Below, in pieces: positions 1-12,561 of a stretch of DNA of 64,000 nt; within the stretch, counting starts at the first letter, position 1, and every line of letters starts with the position of its first letter. The translations under genes were made by a program, and so were the position numbers. Source of the DNA: Craterostigma plantagineum (Eukaryota; Streptophyta; Magnoliopsida; Lamiales; Linderniaceae); assembly GCA_027422505.1 (NCBI GenBank), contig JAPQWV010001058.1:62001-126000 (forward strand). Direction: 5' to 3'. A model generated the notes under the pieces. It had not been told where the DNA came from and ran no database searches. It worked only from the letters and a program-made list of their open reading frames with translations.

Positions 1-542
1 ACACACAAACATACAAGTCATTCGTATTAGGTGTCTAGGACCACATGCATAAATGTGTATATATATATTGAATATGCATATCAATTATCATGTACTGAAT
101 TTTATGGGATAACTGATAAGTGTTTTCTGTAAAACTATCAGCGAGCGATAAGGCCAAGAGAAAGCTTGCATGCTATTTCATTTTCAATGCATTGAAAACA
201 ATTGAAAGAATTAAAACAAGCATAGCCCCACACTCACATTCAATAATTGAGATCCATTTGCCCTTGATCTTTTACTACATGCAAGACACGCAACATGCAT
301 AACTAATATAAAATCTCCGTTCTTAAATGACTGCATATATGACAGCATTTTCAAATTTCAAATTTCTTATACTGCAAAAACGGAAACTTTTGGCTAAAAC
401 TTCGACTAGTACAAGCTTGAGCCTTCATCTCCTTGTAATATTACATTACATGTACGTACAAATACAACACAGAAGTTCCTACAATCTTGAACAAGATGGT
501 TCTTTCTTTCTTTTATCACAGTTTTTCCAGAAAAAAAGGACA
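1..542. other. Left edge, no gene recognised
   Basis: AT-rich DNA downstream of the leucine-rich-repeat gene whose stop codon lies at 543-545. It probably includes that gene's 3' UTR. The short open frames here have no recognisable motif. Confidence 0.5.
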
Positions 543-2474
543 TTAAACACTACCTAAAAAGACTAACAGAACTAGCAATAAACTGATCAAAGATACCGAA
601 AAACCCTTACAAGCAACAGACATCCTCGAATCAACATCGATCCCATATCTCATAACAGTCTCTTCTCGGCATCGTTTAACTCCAAACGGCGCATTCGAAG
701 CCAATCCCACCGAATAACACAGATTAGGATTATCCCAAGCACCGAAACGCCTCCCCATCTTACCGTAAAAACCATTCAGAAAATCTCAGTTCTCCACTAA
801 GATTATTACCGTGGACATACAGTGCACTGAGGTTAGGCAAATCAGAAAGCTGAGTAGGTGCACAACCCATTAGCTTGTTGTCGCTGAGGCAAGAAATCTC
901 AACGCTTTTAGCCCCGCAATGGACGCCGGGATGCCACCTGTCAAGCTCGTATTGGCCAGGTCCAATGCAGTTAATTCCCTCAGTTTTCCATTCAAGATTC
1001 ACCATATCACCGCCGATTGGATTGTTTGCTAGGACAAGTTCTTGCAGTTTAGCCATGTTTTCGAAAGATTTACTCAGCCCGCCCGATAATTCGTTGTTGC
1101 TGAGATCCAAGAGTGTTAAGCTCTTTAGGTTTCCAATCTCTTGAGGATTCTTCCCTTGCAGCTTATTGAAGCTGAGGTCAAGCTTGAGAAGTGAAGTTAG
1201 TGATCCAATAGTTGAAGACAAAGCACCGTAGAGCGAGTTTCTACTCATATCAAGAATCAAAAGGCTGTTAAGCCCTCCAAAGCTATATGGGATCTCCCCT
1301 TTGAATGAATTGCCAGAGAGATCTAATCGCTTTAGATTGGTTAAGTTGCCAAGAGTTTGTGGCAACTCGCCTGTGACTCCATTTAGAGTTATTACCAATG
1401 ACTTGAGTTCTTGAGCTGCCCGAAAGCCTCCGGGATTTCGCCGGTCAGGCCGGGATTTGACCGAAACTCGAGGGACTCGAGGCTGTCTTCGAAGACTTCC
1501 CAGTTCTGGCTCGGGATTGAGACGGGGCGATGACGTGGCGAGTCGAAGCAGTTGAAGAAAGATAGAGTCTTGAGGTGTTTCAGTGCGAATACGTGAGAGT
1601 TGAATTCCACATTTTGCGCACAAGTGAGGGAATTGTCGTGGACAGGGCCGATGTTTAGCTCAGTCACATACCATACGCCATCGAATAGATCACATGAAAC
1701 TCCCTGTGTAAGAATATAGATGGGGTTTGTGACAAAGAAATGAAATTATCTTACGTATGTAAAAAAAGGTAAATTAAAAATATATCTATAAGGAGAGAAG
1801 GGAGAAGTACAAGAGTTTCTCTGCGTAAATGCAGCATGAGTAAGAAAAGGCAAATTTTGCTCAGTGAATGAAAGCTGGAAATAGCCAATGGAATCTTATG
1901 AAGAAAGAGCAAAAGCTTGTTGAAGTGGCCATTACCAGAAAATAATAAAAAGACAAGCAAGGTTGATGTTGAAATAAAATCTTCACAAGTATCGTCATTT
2001 TATTTATTCAAAACAAGTTTATATTTGATCTGTACTATATCTGCCAAGAACAAAACGGGAGAAACAAGATAATGCCTAAAGCTTCGACCTTTTAATGGCT
2101 ATCAATCTCTGATCATTACGATACGCTTTTTTCACTCAAAAGATTCTTCAAAGCAGAAGAAAGAAGGGCAACAACATCATCTTACCGAAGTGCAAAATCA
2201 TGTCTAACTCAAAACAGAACATAAAGTTACAGTCTTTCAACTTCCTTCTTCCTTCACTCACCTGAATAGGAGTCCAACCACAAGGATCCGGATAAAGATC
2301 CGACCCGTTCCACCATTTTCCGACAAAACCTTGTATCGCAGAGTACAGAGCATCTTGTTCTGTTTTCATCATCGGAGCTGATGATGTACCTTCATAGTCT
2401 TGTGCATTGCAAAGCCCACCCATTATCATGCAGAGAACAAAGATGCAAAAACCCATATGCATAAGCTTTTCCAT
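543..2474 (-). CDS. PII-2: Leucine-rich-repeat protein, PII-2-like, two frame breaks
   Basis: Two exons: 2474-2262 and 1703-543, with a GT-AG intron. The first exon starts at an ATG followed by a signal peptide (hydrophobic FCIFVLCMIMGG) and the cap motif WWNGSDLYPDPCGWTPIQ. The second exon opens with GVSCDLFDG, carries about seven to eight LRRs of the LDLSxNxLxGxIP type, and ends in a hydrophobic tail (SLISLLLVLLVFLG) that could be a GPI-anchor signal. The layout matches Arabidopsis PIRIFORMOSPORA INDICA-INSENSITIVE 2 and its paralogues, extracellular LRR proteins without a kinase. Two single-base shifts break the frame: one base missing near 1406 (between GQLKN and LKSLVI) and one extra T in a T run at 767-771. 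Both flanks read on perfectly in the family pattern, so sequence error is more likely than decay. Confidence 0.82.
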
Positions 2475-2501
2475 AGTTGTTCTAAGCCCAACAAAAACCA
2501 A

Positions 2502-3820
2502 GTAAAGTGAAACAGAAGCAGTTTTTCAAATGTAACTGCAGAATCAAGAATCGCCCTATTCGACGGATATAAATTGTGTTTGTGTGGGGTTTGTAACTAA
2601 ATACTATTCTATTATGGTTTTGGAAATTTGCAAACGAAAACAGAGATGGATTAGAAGAGGAATGGTACCAAGAGAATAAAACTCAAGAATGGTATGATAA
2701 ATAAGAGAATGAGATTGAAGGTGTAAAAACACAAGGGGTTAAAGGCTCGTCCTTTATGAGGCAGACAGTAAATGAAGCATAGAGTTGCAGAAGTAGCAGA
2801 AGCATTAGAATAGGGGTCCTCCTTCGCAGCTCAAAAGTAACACGACGCAGTTTACCAGTTGCAAAACTATAAAAAGCAATTCTATGCGAAGATGACAAAT
2901 ACACGTAAAATGATAAATAACATCCTCCATGAAGAATTATGGAAAATTTATGAAGAAGGGTCAGCTTAGCTAAAGTCAATAAAAGAATACTGCTCCATTT
3001 AATAAAGATAGCCCGCCCCGTACCTTTGATTATCGCATTTATCAAGAAAGATCCTCTTTTTTAACACGTTATTGTATATTTATCTTCTTTTGAATTTTGT
3101 CTTTCTGCCCATAACCACAAATTTAATGGACTAACTTAAAGCGATCAAACACAGTTGTATTAATTTAAGGATTCCGACTCTATAAAACAGGGAAAAGAAA
3201 AAAAAAAGGCAGTAAAGGGTTTTATTACAGGGATTAGGGGGACCATATTTTTCTTACTAGGGTTAGAATAGAAGCATATGAGGTGATGGGCATGCAATGC
3301 ATACTCATGCATGAAAGACAAAGGCATTTTCTCGTCTCTGAGTTGGGTTTAAAGGAGATTGGATGTGTGATACAAAGGACAAAAGATGGAGTAGGCAGTG
3401 ATGGAGAAGGAAAAGAAAAAAAGAAAGAAAAAAAAAAACCATTGAAATTTGGCTGAATTTTCCTTGATGTTTTCCCTCTGTTTCTGGGTAATAATAAATA
3501 ATGTTTGTTTTTTCGATTAACGTTGATTCATTAATTACATGGGACATTAGTAATGTCAACTGTCAATCAAAGGAGTAAAAAGTGAAAACCAACTACAAAA
3601 AGCGTCAAATCTCATCAATCTTGTAAGTTGTAATAGGGAACTGGGACAGAGGCAATCATCGTGTAGATTTCGTATTCTCTATGAAAGCTGCGATAATATA
3701 ACATTGTTTTTACACTTTACAATAATACTTTACACTGCCTCCCTTAGCATAATAGGAAGAAGCTCTCGTATTCATATTGCTTGCTGATGCTGTCTTACTT
3801 TAAAACCATCTTAGTGCAAG
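2502..3820. other. Intergenic DNA upstream of the LRR gene
   Basis: Probable promoter and 5' UTR of the LRR gene transcribed leftwards. The longer open frames at 2683-3045 and 3305-3559 on the minus strand are low-complexity F/L/S-rich frames with no family signature. Nothing else is supported. Confidence 0.4.
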
Positions 3821-4430
3821 ATGGCTCAACGGTCCAAGAAACAAGAAGAAACTAGTTCACCTCTGCCTCCAAGGCGTGGCATTAAGCTGTGGGATATTCG
3901 GAATTTGGACGAGATTTCAAGGCCAAAGAGGGATCGTGGAAATTTCTACAGCCTCCATTCTTGGATGGGTTTGATCTGCATTTCCATGTTCGCCACTCAG
4001 GTCCTCAGCTTCTCCATGATTTCAATTGGCCATTAAGCTAAGCTTATTGCAGCATTGCATAAAACCGAGGTTGTACTAATCTTATTTCAGGGGGTTTGGG
4101 CATCATGAGCTTTTGGCACAGAGGCGAGCTGAGGACGACGAGGCTGAGAACGGCGCCTTGGCACGTCTTTTTAGGGGCTCTATAGTACGGCGTGGCCGTG
4201 ATAACGCCGAGACTGGGCTCGTAGAGAAGATCAGTTCTTGCAAAATGTGTCGAGACAAGAATCGATCGTCGTTAATGGTCTGGGAATTGGCTTGGCTTGG
4301 CTCAGCAGTGTTGTGATAGTGTCGGCGGTTTCGCCCAAGCATCATCAATCATCATCGAAGGGTCACTTTCAAGAACTATTAAGTAAGCATACTTGTATTA
4401 GATTCTTTGTTCAAATGGGTTGGCCTTAGA
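3821..4430 (+). pseudogene. Cytochrome b561 (ascorbate ferrireductase) fragment
   Basis: Three reading frames in series match a cytochrome b561 transmembrane protein. The first gives NFYSLHSWMGLICISMFATQ at 3940-4002. After a likely intron with acceptor near 4091, a second frame gives SFWHRGELRT and APWHVFLGALxYG, interrupted by a TAG. After another shift come AETGLVEK and VVNGLGIGLAWLSSVVIV. The YSLHSW histidine region and PWHVF are hallmark positions of plant b561 proteins, which move electrons from ascorbate across membranes. The residues before NFYSLHSW do not look like b561, so the first transmembrane helices are missing. A truncated 5' end plus an in-frame stop and several shifts indicate a real pseudogene, although some shifts could be sequence errors. 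Confidence 0.72.
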
Positions 4431-5288
4431 TGATTCTAAAACAATTTTGGCGTTTGAGTAAGGAAGCCATTATCGAGCCCATATACGTGTCTGAAATTTT
4501 TGGAAGTTGATGGAATTTAATATTATGAATGGGCAAATAAAACCGCTATTTTGGGTGGGACAAGAAAAAGTACCGCAATGTATGATGTACGCTAATTAAT
4601 TTTTTTTTTCTATAAAACAACGAATTCATTAAATTTCCAAGGGTCAATGTGATTGAGACTGAGAGAAAATGGTTGTGTGAAAAGGAAACAAAAATTCCAG
4701 AAATTGCGATTTGATGTAATGAGCCAAAATTGACCCAAGCAAAGGCGATCTAAAAGTCAAATGGGGGGGTACTGTTATTTGTGAGGTTTGTAATGAGAAT
4801 TTGAAGTTAATTTTAGCAGAAGATTGCCGAAAACATGGAATTTGCCGTATTATTAGGCGGGCTCATCACGTGCATCAAGTGAAACTCGCATTGATACTAT
4901 TTTTTTGAAAAAATAAAAATAAAATAATATGTTGACTCACGAAGAGATAAACAAAATTAAATTGTAGTTAATGAAACATTGGCGATTCATCTCATCGCCG
5001 TGCGTAAATGTACTCTTAGGTAATTAAGTTATACGATTCAATGCAATACAGATTGATGTCAAATAATACTTATAGCTATCAATAGTCGGATGATAAATAA
5101 TTGAATAAAGATGTAGTTAAGATCCACTATACATATAAAAGTGAAAACAATTATTCATATAATGATCGATAATCCACTTTAAATATAAATGTGCTTTATT
5201 ACGAGGATACAATTACATCTCAACGGAAAAAAAAAAAAGAACATAAAGATGGTAAAGAGCAATTAGGAAAATAAATTATATTCACAAT
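4431..5288. other. AT-rich intergenic DNA
   Basis: No gene, long repeat or RNA gene was recognised between the b561 fragment and the solo LTR. Confidence 0.4.
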
Positions 5289-5632
5289 TGTTAGGAATAT
5301 ATTATTGTGTTTAATTAAATCAGATTATCTTAATCTTGTAGTTTTATTCTGCCCTAGGACTTAATTGTAAATATACCTAACTTGTGGGTATATTAGTTAA
5401 ATTGGGCCCAGTAAGCCCATTAGGGCTTATGTATAAATACCCTAAACGATATATCGTTTAGGGTTGCTGATTCATTAATAGAGTTGACGACTTTTCTGAA
5501 GAACACGCGCGCTCTCGTTCCAACTCTGCAATTCGTCTATCGGTATTACTTCATTATTGCTTCCGTAATTCATCGTTACAGGTAATACTAATCCTTTGAA
5601 TCAGTACAAGGTTGGATCAAATCGGCCTAACA
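5289..5632 (+). mobile_element. Solo LTR, Copia-like, 344 bp
   Basis: Begins TGTTAG and ends CTAACA, a perfect 6-bp inverted end typical of LTRs. It carries a TATA-like TATAAATA near 5431 followed by a leader-like stretch. No internal retrotransposon sequence adjoins either end, so it is a solo LTR left by recombination. Flanking 5-mers (ACAAT and CAAAT) are similar but not an exact target duplication. Orientation is inferred from the TATA box. Confidence 0.6.
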
Positions 5633-5702
5633 CAAATCATTTAATTTGCATATCTATGATAAGAAAGAGAAACAAAAAGAAAGTCTTGCATCGTAGGTAA
5701 AG

Positions 5703-6007
5703 CTAATGATGCAATGGATTCGGACCACTTGGGACTAGACGCTTCTCATCACCATAACGATTATCGACTTCTCCTCTTCCATGTTCATTTCTATGACGAT
5801 GATTCTTGAGAAATGGCGTAAAATCAAAATACTCGCCAACAATGCCTTTCTGTGAGTGATCAAAGAATGGTGCCTTAAAGATAGAGAAAGGTTATCATCT
5901 TCCATGCGATGGAGATTTTTGAAGCAATGGAGTCCGGGAAACATGACAAGGATTAGAAGAAGATAGACATATGAATAAAACACGCGAGGGACAATGATAT
6001 TTTTCAT
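5703..6007 (-). CDS. CLE: CLE signalling peptide precursor (CLE13-like), one frame break
   Basis: On the minus strand an ATG at 6007 opens a secretory signal (hydrophobic YVYLLLILVMFPG). The last 12 codons before the TAG at 5705-5703 encode RLVPSGPNPLHH, a canonical CLE dodecapeptide (positions 5706-5741). The preceding residues FDFTPFL and RYGDEK fit the CLE9-13 group. CLE precursors are secreted, trimmed to 12-13-residue arabinosylated peptides and perceived by CLV1/BAM-type receptor kinases to control meristem size. The signal-peptide frame and the CLE-motif frame differ by one base. A missing T in a TTT run near 5886 would join them, consistent with the homopolymer shifts elsewhere in the window. 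Length (about 100 residues) is normal for the family. Confidence 0.86.
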
Positions 6008-6089
6008 GATGAAAATAATGTGGGTTTGGATGAAGAAAAAGAAGAAGAATATGAAAGGGAAGCATGGGATCAATGAAACAAAGAGAAAA

Positions 6090-8632
6090 AAATGTCTAGA
6101 TATCGTTTTGTTAGGAACGGCTTGAGTTGAGTGTAATAAGACGTGTAGGAAAGCTTACCATATGAGATTTACGAGTTGTACGATCGTTTGACTATATGTC
6201 AAGAAATTAGTAAATTAATGTTGAGTATAAGAGAGGAATAATCCAAGGGATGTTACAGTTTCCAATAAATGTTCCTTAGAATTCAAGAAACAGTTAATAT
6301 GGAGTCTTTATGTGGATTGCCGAAGTATGCAACTGTATATATATTTTTTAGTTATATAATTCAATGTGAATTGACCTAGTATTCTCTTCGTTTTGTGTAA
6401 CTAAGAAGTGCTTATGTTGTCCATTCAATCAAAGCCCAATTATATGGGCTAGATAATGGGCCATTAAATACCATAAGGTTATGCTGTCGAGAAATGCTAT
6501 GCTATTCTACATTTATAATTGTGCGTTAGAAATTATAATCGTTATTCAGAAATTAGTCTTCTCTCGGTTTAAAATAAATAGATTACTCATGGGTCTTAAG
6601 CATGTTGTCTGGAGACATTATGATCAATGGTAAAAAAAGAAACCACTTACTTTCGGCAAGTGCAAATACTTATCAGATGCAATACTTACGAGCATGCTAT
6701 GAAATGCTGCCTTATATATGATTAAAGCAGCATTTCACATACTTTTTTGTTTGGAGATTATTATTATTACTAGTACTTTGACTCCACACCTCGTCCTTCT
6801 TCACCTTTTTCAAATACGCAGTTATATAAATATGAAAAATGAGAATCTTCACTTCGCAACGCTCCTTTGAATATTATGATGGATGGTATAATATACGAAA
6901 ATAACTTGAGATTGAATCCGCGATGAGAGTTTAAAATCGTGTTCTTGGAGGGTCAACATCCTGATGCGTTGACCTTTATATATATGGACAAAGTTGACCG
7001 ATAACGTCAACTTTCCGACAAATGGACATAAATTCATTTATAATTCCACTAAGATAGATTGAGATAGATGCATTTGATTTTTCTCTCTTCCACTAACGCA
7101 GACTGTCTCATTTGTCACATTCTTTAGTTATATGTTATTTATAGAAATACTTCTTCTCCAAATATATTAAAATGATAATCACACATGATAGAAAGGCATG
7201 GATAATTATGATAACGGCCACGTCTCTTAGCTCGTAAGAATGTTATTTAATTAGCATTAACCATATATGGTGGTAACGATGGAGGGGACATACGTCACAA
7301 AAGCGTGAGACTGACGTCATCATAAGTCTCACAAAGCTAATAAGGCTTTCGTGTCGTGGGCTGGTTGTATTATATTTATTTGTAATAGTGGGTGAAGCTA
7401 TCATCTGACTTCGGAAAGTAGGAATTTTTATTCCATTAATATAAATTTAATCTAGTTTACGCGCACACACACATAGAAGAAAAATGTTTCTGAAAAGCAT
7501 AATAGGGACCAAAGAAGCCATGCGTGTGACATTTAGCGGGACAAGTGTATCGTGTCTTCTCTTGATTCGGAGCAACGCCTAACATCATAATTAAGATGCA
7601 AAATAAATACTGTGCTTGAATGCTAATGCCCATTTTCAAAAATTGAATTTTATATTCCATTCTTTCCCACGAAAGTTCAATTACTAGAGGTAATATAATA
7701 CACAGTAAAATTTGATTATGATGCTAATAAAGGTAACTACTACAGCATTACTTAAGGTTGATGATACTTTATTCAACTTTTTGTTCAGCGGCGGCTTTTA
7801 TTTTACTACCCCCCGTGTAACTACTAATAAGCCTAGCATAGCATTTGCTGGTCAAGGGATATGACATATTACTATGTAGTCTTATCCTTACACTTCGGTT
7901 TCCATTTTTATTTTCTTTCCATGAATTGCCGATGATGCCTACCAACTTCTATTTGGTGGAACCCATTTATTATAAGCGATATTTAGATCACTACTTTTGT
8001 CTTACATTGCTAATAATTAAAAATAATGCAGAAGATTATATATATTCATACGGCGATTACGATTTTTACAAGTTAGTATTGATTCTCAACCCTAACATCA
8101 TTTAATATACAAACACAAGACAAATTAAATGTATCAGTGAGGTTTTTCCAGGTCTTTAATTAAAATCCCAAGTAGATCAATATATCTGCCATGAATAATA
8201 ATACATGCAACTGAAACCGAGGAGACTTAATATATATATTTATTATTGCATATAGAGACAGACAGAAACTGTGTGTATGTGCATTAAAAGAAAACCCTGG
8301 ATTGGTGGTGGTGGGTTGATGAGGAGTGTGTTCCAAGACACAATCATTACATTTGTTTTCTCGGGGAACCATAAAAAGCTTTCGCGTGGAAATACAAACC
8401 AGAAAAATAAAATAAAAAGGAGCCATAATATGTAAGAACATGGAAAGCTTGCTTGACCAATCTACTGTAAGGGAAAGCAAATCTCATTTTTCACCCAACT
8501 TTTTTATCATCACATGCACAATATAGCACAATACTAACTATGATATGACACGAACAAATAAATATGCCTTTTTTTTAAAAAAATTCTTTCTTAGGTCGAC
8601 AATCCGTCTGTTGTGTGTTCACTATGTTCCAC

Positions 8633-8693
<61 letters not shown>

Positions 8694-9100
8694 CCCCCCC
8701 GAAGCAGCACTCACGGAGGAGTGGAATAATTATTATCTTCGAACCATCACAAGTCGACATGCATTATGATAATACACAAATATATGTGAATATGAAGCGA
8801 ATGTCGTACAACAACTGTCGTGTGATAGATACAGAAATTGAATTTATTTTATTTAGATATATGTTTGTAGTGATTACAAGAGAATACCGTAAGATTTAAG
8901 GAAAGGAGACGACGAGCACTACTACCACAAACTTTGCATAACCCTATATTTGTTAGGGGGTGGTGAATGTGTGGTGTGGGGGTCCAAGAATAGAAATATA
9001 CATATATATATATAATTGCAAAAGAAAAAAAATCAAATGAACTAAATAAATAAACAAATATTTGCAAAGAAAAAGCATGATTAGAAAAAGAAAAAGGTTG
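6090..9100. other. Gene-poor intergenic DNA
   Basis: About 3 kb of AT-rich DNA with no recognised gene. It holds a small hairpin around 7302-7331 (GTGAGACT/AGTCTCAC arms) containing a TGACGTCA palindrome, and the CT microsatellite listed separately. The short open frames at 7457-7660 and 8160-8480 (minus) and 7845-8105 (plus) lack recognisable motifs. Confidence 0.4.
8635..8689. repeat. CT/GA microsatellite
   Basis: An uninterrupted run of about 27 CT dinucleotides, followed by a short C run. The open frames that cross it are artefacts of the repeat. Confidence 0.97.
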
Positions 9101-9112
9101 ATTTCACGGTGT

Positions 9113-9119
9113 ATATATA
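9113..9119 (+). promoter_or_regulatory. TATA box of the bHLH gene
   Basis: TATATAA followed by AAAGGGGG, about 30 bp before a CT/CA-rich leader. A plausible 5' UTR exon runs from about 9145 to 9327. A UTR intron (GT at 9328, AG near 9655) may separate it from the coding exon at 9700. Confidence 0.55.
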
Positions 9120-9699
9120 AAAAGGGGGTCTGCGCTTGCGTCTTCACTCTTCACACCATTCACAACAATCACCAATTTGCATATATATCTTATAGAAAAA
9201 ACTGTGCTGAGAGCAAAAGAAGAAGGAGAAGTACTGAAAGTCTTCTTTAGAAAGAGAAAAAGGCGAGGAAGAAGGATCGAGGACCAAAAATCTCATTTTA
9301 CATATTAAAAAGAAAAAAAATCAAAGGTATGTAATTGTTCTAAGTCTCCTTTTGCTTCCTTGCTCTTTCTTCCTCTCAGTTCTTCCTCGTATATATGTAG
9401 AATTCGTTCTCTATTATCTTTTCCCACTAAGTTATTGATTTTATTTCTCTCGTTCTTCATCTGTATGTCGTCGAAAAACAAAGTCTTCCATATTCATGTT
9501 TATGAAACAAACCCTAAATACAGTTACAACCTGCTACTGATAAACTTAGTTATCGTCCTACACCGTTATAGTACACTGAACTACTTGATCTATAAATATA
9601 TATTTTGATTAATTAACGCATGTTATTATTATCTGTACTAATAACACTGATCAGATATACAAAAAAATCTCAGGACCAAATAAGCAAAGCCTTCAATCA

Positions 9700-11433
9700 A
9701 TGATGCAGCAGCAAAACACAACAACTTCAGATGATCAATACCATCACAATGCATACATGGGAACAACCTTAACTTTTCCAAACGAAGTATCCCAAATATT
9801 ACCACCATGGACGACGACGACAACACTGCCGCCGCCGCCTACACCTGTCCAAAACTACAACAACAACAACAACCCAATTATTCATAACTATCCGACCCAC
9901 CACCACCACGACCCATTCATCTTTCCACCGCCACCACAACCATACGGGTCGGGTCTGTTCAATAGGAGGTTACAGTTCGGATATGAAGGCGGCTCTTCTT
10001 CCTCAACGGATCATAACCATCTTAGGTACATTTCAGAGTCAATGGGTCAAGTGGTTCATCCCACTTCATCGGTGGCTCCTTTTGGCCTCCACGCCGAGCT
10101 ACAGAAGATGACTGCTCAAGAAATTATGGATGCTAAAGCACTCGCTGCTTCTAAGAGCCACAGTGAAGCTGAGAGGAGGAGAAGAGAGAGAATCAACAAT
10201 CACCTTGCTAAGCTAAGGAGCTTACTCCCTAATACCACCAAGGTAATAATTAACAAAAATTCATCACTGTGATTTCTTTGGTTCGGTTTTCGTGGCGCTG
10301 GGATAATCAAAAGTCTTGAATTTGGAATGTGAATTATAGTAGTTGAATTGAATCTTTGGGTGTTAGTTCCGAGGAAAGGTATTACTATAAGTGAGGCGGG
10401 GAACAAGCGTTAATAGCGCTCAGTTTGATACAATAAAGAGAACAAACGTAGCAGTCGAAAAGGCGTATCGTCTATGTAAAATAAAAATTCTTTGCCGTAT
10501 TCGAAGGTAAAGAAAACCGAAGAGATCTCAGAAAATGAAAATCTTTTTCCTGTAAAAGACAGACAAAGAAGCAACCTTGTCAGTCAATTCGGCTCGCTCG
10601 TTTCACACACTATTTTTATTAAATTAATACTATCCTATAATAACCTTGCCGGTCAGTTTCTCAAAAAACCCTAGCTAAGCATTATTATTGCTTGTTTCCA
10701 CATGATTCCAGAAATCAATCTCTACTAAGACTCGAAATCTTCTGAAGAATATTTGTTACTATGTTTAGAACTACTGTTCATTTTCATACGACCCCTTTTT
10801 TATGGAGATCTCCTGCAGTAAAAGCTCAGCCACCTTTTAGATTCACATTTAAACCAATGGTCTTTTCGCGTACGTTTTCATCATGTGAAATCTTTTATTC
10901 AGACAGATAAAGCTTCGCTGCTAGCAGAAGTGATCCAACATGTGAAGGAGCTCAAGCGTCAAACTTCTTTAATAGCAGAAACAAGCACAGTCCCAACTGA
11001 AACCGATGAGTTAATAGTCGATAGCATTGCATTGGACGACGAAGAATATGGATCGTCATCATCAAAGCCAGTGATCAAAGCCTCGATTTGCTGCGATGAC
11101 AGGTCGGATCTTTTGCCTGATTTGATTAATACCCTCAAATCTCTGAAGCTCAAGACTCTGAAAGCTGAGATCACTACGCTCGGCGGTAGGGTGAAGAATG
11201 TCTTGTTCATTACAGCTGACGATGATGATCAAGACTGTTCAAGCAACGATACCATGAGCTGCAATAATGAGGGTAACAATAATCGTCAGCAACAACAGCA
11301 GTTTTCCGTTAGCTCAGTGCAAGAAGCGCTTAAAGCAGTTATGGAGAAAGCTAGTGGTGAAGATCAGTCTGGTTCAGGATCAAGTGTTAAGCGTCAGAGG
11401 ACTAATATTATAGCTATCTCTGATCATCATTAA
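9700..11433 (+). CDS. BHLH30: bHLH transcription factor, bHLH30/TMO5-LIKE type
   Basis: Two exons, 9700-10242 and 10903-11433, give an intact 357-residue protein. The N-terminal 120 residues are Q/N/H/P-rich. The bHLH domain spans about residues 150-205 with KSHSEAERRRRERIN; H154, E158 and R162 are the usual E-box/G-box contact residues. The intron falls between PNTTK and TDKASLL, the conserved position in this subfamily. The C-terminal half (KASICCDDRSDLLPDLI, LKAEITTLGGRVKN) is an ACT-like fold. This is the signature of Arabidopsis bHLH30/32/106/107, which includes TMO5 and its LIKE proteins, partners of LHW in vascular proliferation. No frame break is present. Which of the family's members is orthologous cannot be told from this window. 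Confidence 0.92.
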
Positions 11434-12214
11434 CAAAAAGGTCCCTTTAGAAAATAGTAAAATGGAGAGCGAGGAAGATATCGTAGTACTCGCTCTCTTA
11501 TTCCCTCTTCTTTTCGATCTTTGAGTGTGTGGCTTGTTTTTGTGTCTTTTTTTTTTCTTATAGATGTCATATATATAATATGGTGTGGTAGGGTAAGCCA
11601 AATGTTGCACGAAATTGGATCACATTCGTTTATTGGGTGGTCCTCGGTGGGTTTATTTCCTGTATCTAAGTGCAATATTTCGTATTTATTTGTTGCACTT
11701 GAGCTTTGGTTGTTGAAGAATTGGATTCTAACTGAGCCCGTTTGAAAGTCTGTAGTAACAACGACGAACAACTAAAGAAGATTCATTACAGTCAAGGAAT
11801 TGATATGATAGTCAAAGTTATATATGTCTTACAACACTAGATAATAAGCGTATCATGTCTTATTTTATCAGAAAGGAAGTTAGTGTCTTAGCACGCCGTT
11901 GGAGGCAAAAGACGACGATAAGCGTGATTTCTTTTCTATCAATAGATTTTATTTTCACTTTCAAGACGTGCCCTTTATAATAATATGATGGCTAAGCATG
12001 TTTGACTAATTGATTGAAGCCACTCAAAAAAAACGCAGATGTAATCATAACCTTGATCACATTTGATGATTTTTGCGCTAATTTTATAATCTTAAATTAA
12101 TGCCCGTACTCAAATCATTGGAGATGAAAACTCTATGCTCTAACATTTTAGAAAGCCTCCCTATTTTGGGTGAAGCACAGAAAACGTTTAATGTTAGTGC
12201 ATTGAGTTTTATAT
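11434..12214. other. Intergenic DNA after the bHLH gene
   Basis: Begins with the bHLH 3' UTR. No further gene or repeat was recognised before the foldback element at 12223. Confidence 0.4.
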
Positions 12215-12222
12215 TTAAAAAA

Positions 12223-12561
12223 GGAAAAAATATAAAATGGGTTACTAATTATGCCAATTTTCGATTTTGGGTTACTATGTTTGCCAGTTACAAAACTAGG
12301 TCACTAAGTTTGTATATTGTACTAAAATTGGGTCACGACCTCTTTTTTTTTTATTATATACATACTTAGTGACCCAAATTTGTTACCATACTTAGTGACC
12401 TAGTTTTGTTACTATATACATACATAGTTACATAGTTTTGTAACTAGTGACCCAATTTTGTTACTATACACGTACTTAGTGACCTAGTTTTGTAACTGGC
12501 AAACATAGTGACCCAAATCAAATAAATGGTATACTTAGTGACCCATTTTTATAATTTTCCC
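12223..12561. mobile_element. Foldback/MULE-like MITE with TSD TTAAAAAA
   Basis: Terminal inverted repeats of roughly 100 bp: both ends read GGAAAA...ATGGGT(T/C)ACTAA and then TTTGCCAGTTACAAAACTAG when the right end is reverse-complemented. The 8 bases TTAAAAAA flank both sides (12215-12222 and 12562-12569). The size, long inverted repeats and 8-9-bp duplication fit a non-autonomous Mutator-like element. No coding capacity. Because the TSD is low-complexity, it is weaker proof than usual. Confidence 0.72.

Noticed and set aside
5735..6073. 112-residue minus-strand open frame as a gene
   Set aside because: Its N-terminal half is the CLE signal peptide but its C-terminal half is out of frame with the CLE motif; the CLE model explains the locus better.
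7302..7331. Hairpin with a TGACGTCA palindrome as a regulatory site or miRNA
   Set aside because: Too short for a miRNA precursor and no gene is adjacent; it could be chance.
7457..7660. Possible secreted cysteine-containing peptide (minus)
   Set aside because: A weak hydrophobic start but no recognisable cysteine spacing or family; not enough to call a gene.
8545..8899. Open frames on both strands around 8.6 kb
   Set aside because: They are translations of a CT microsatellite.
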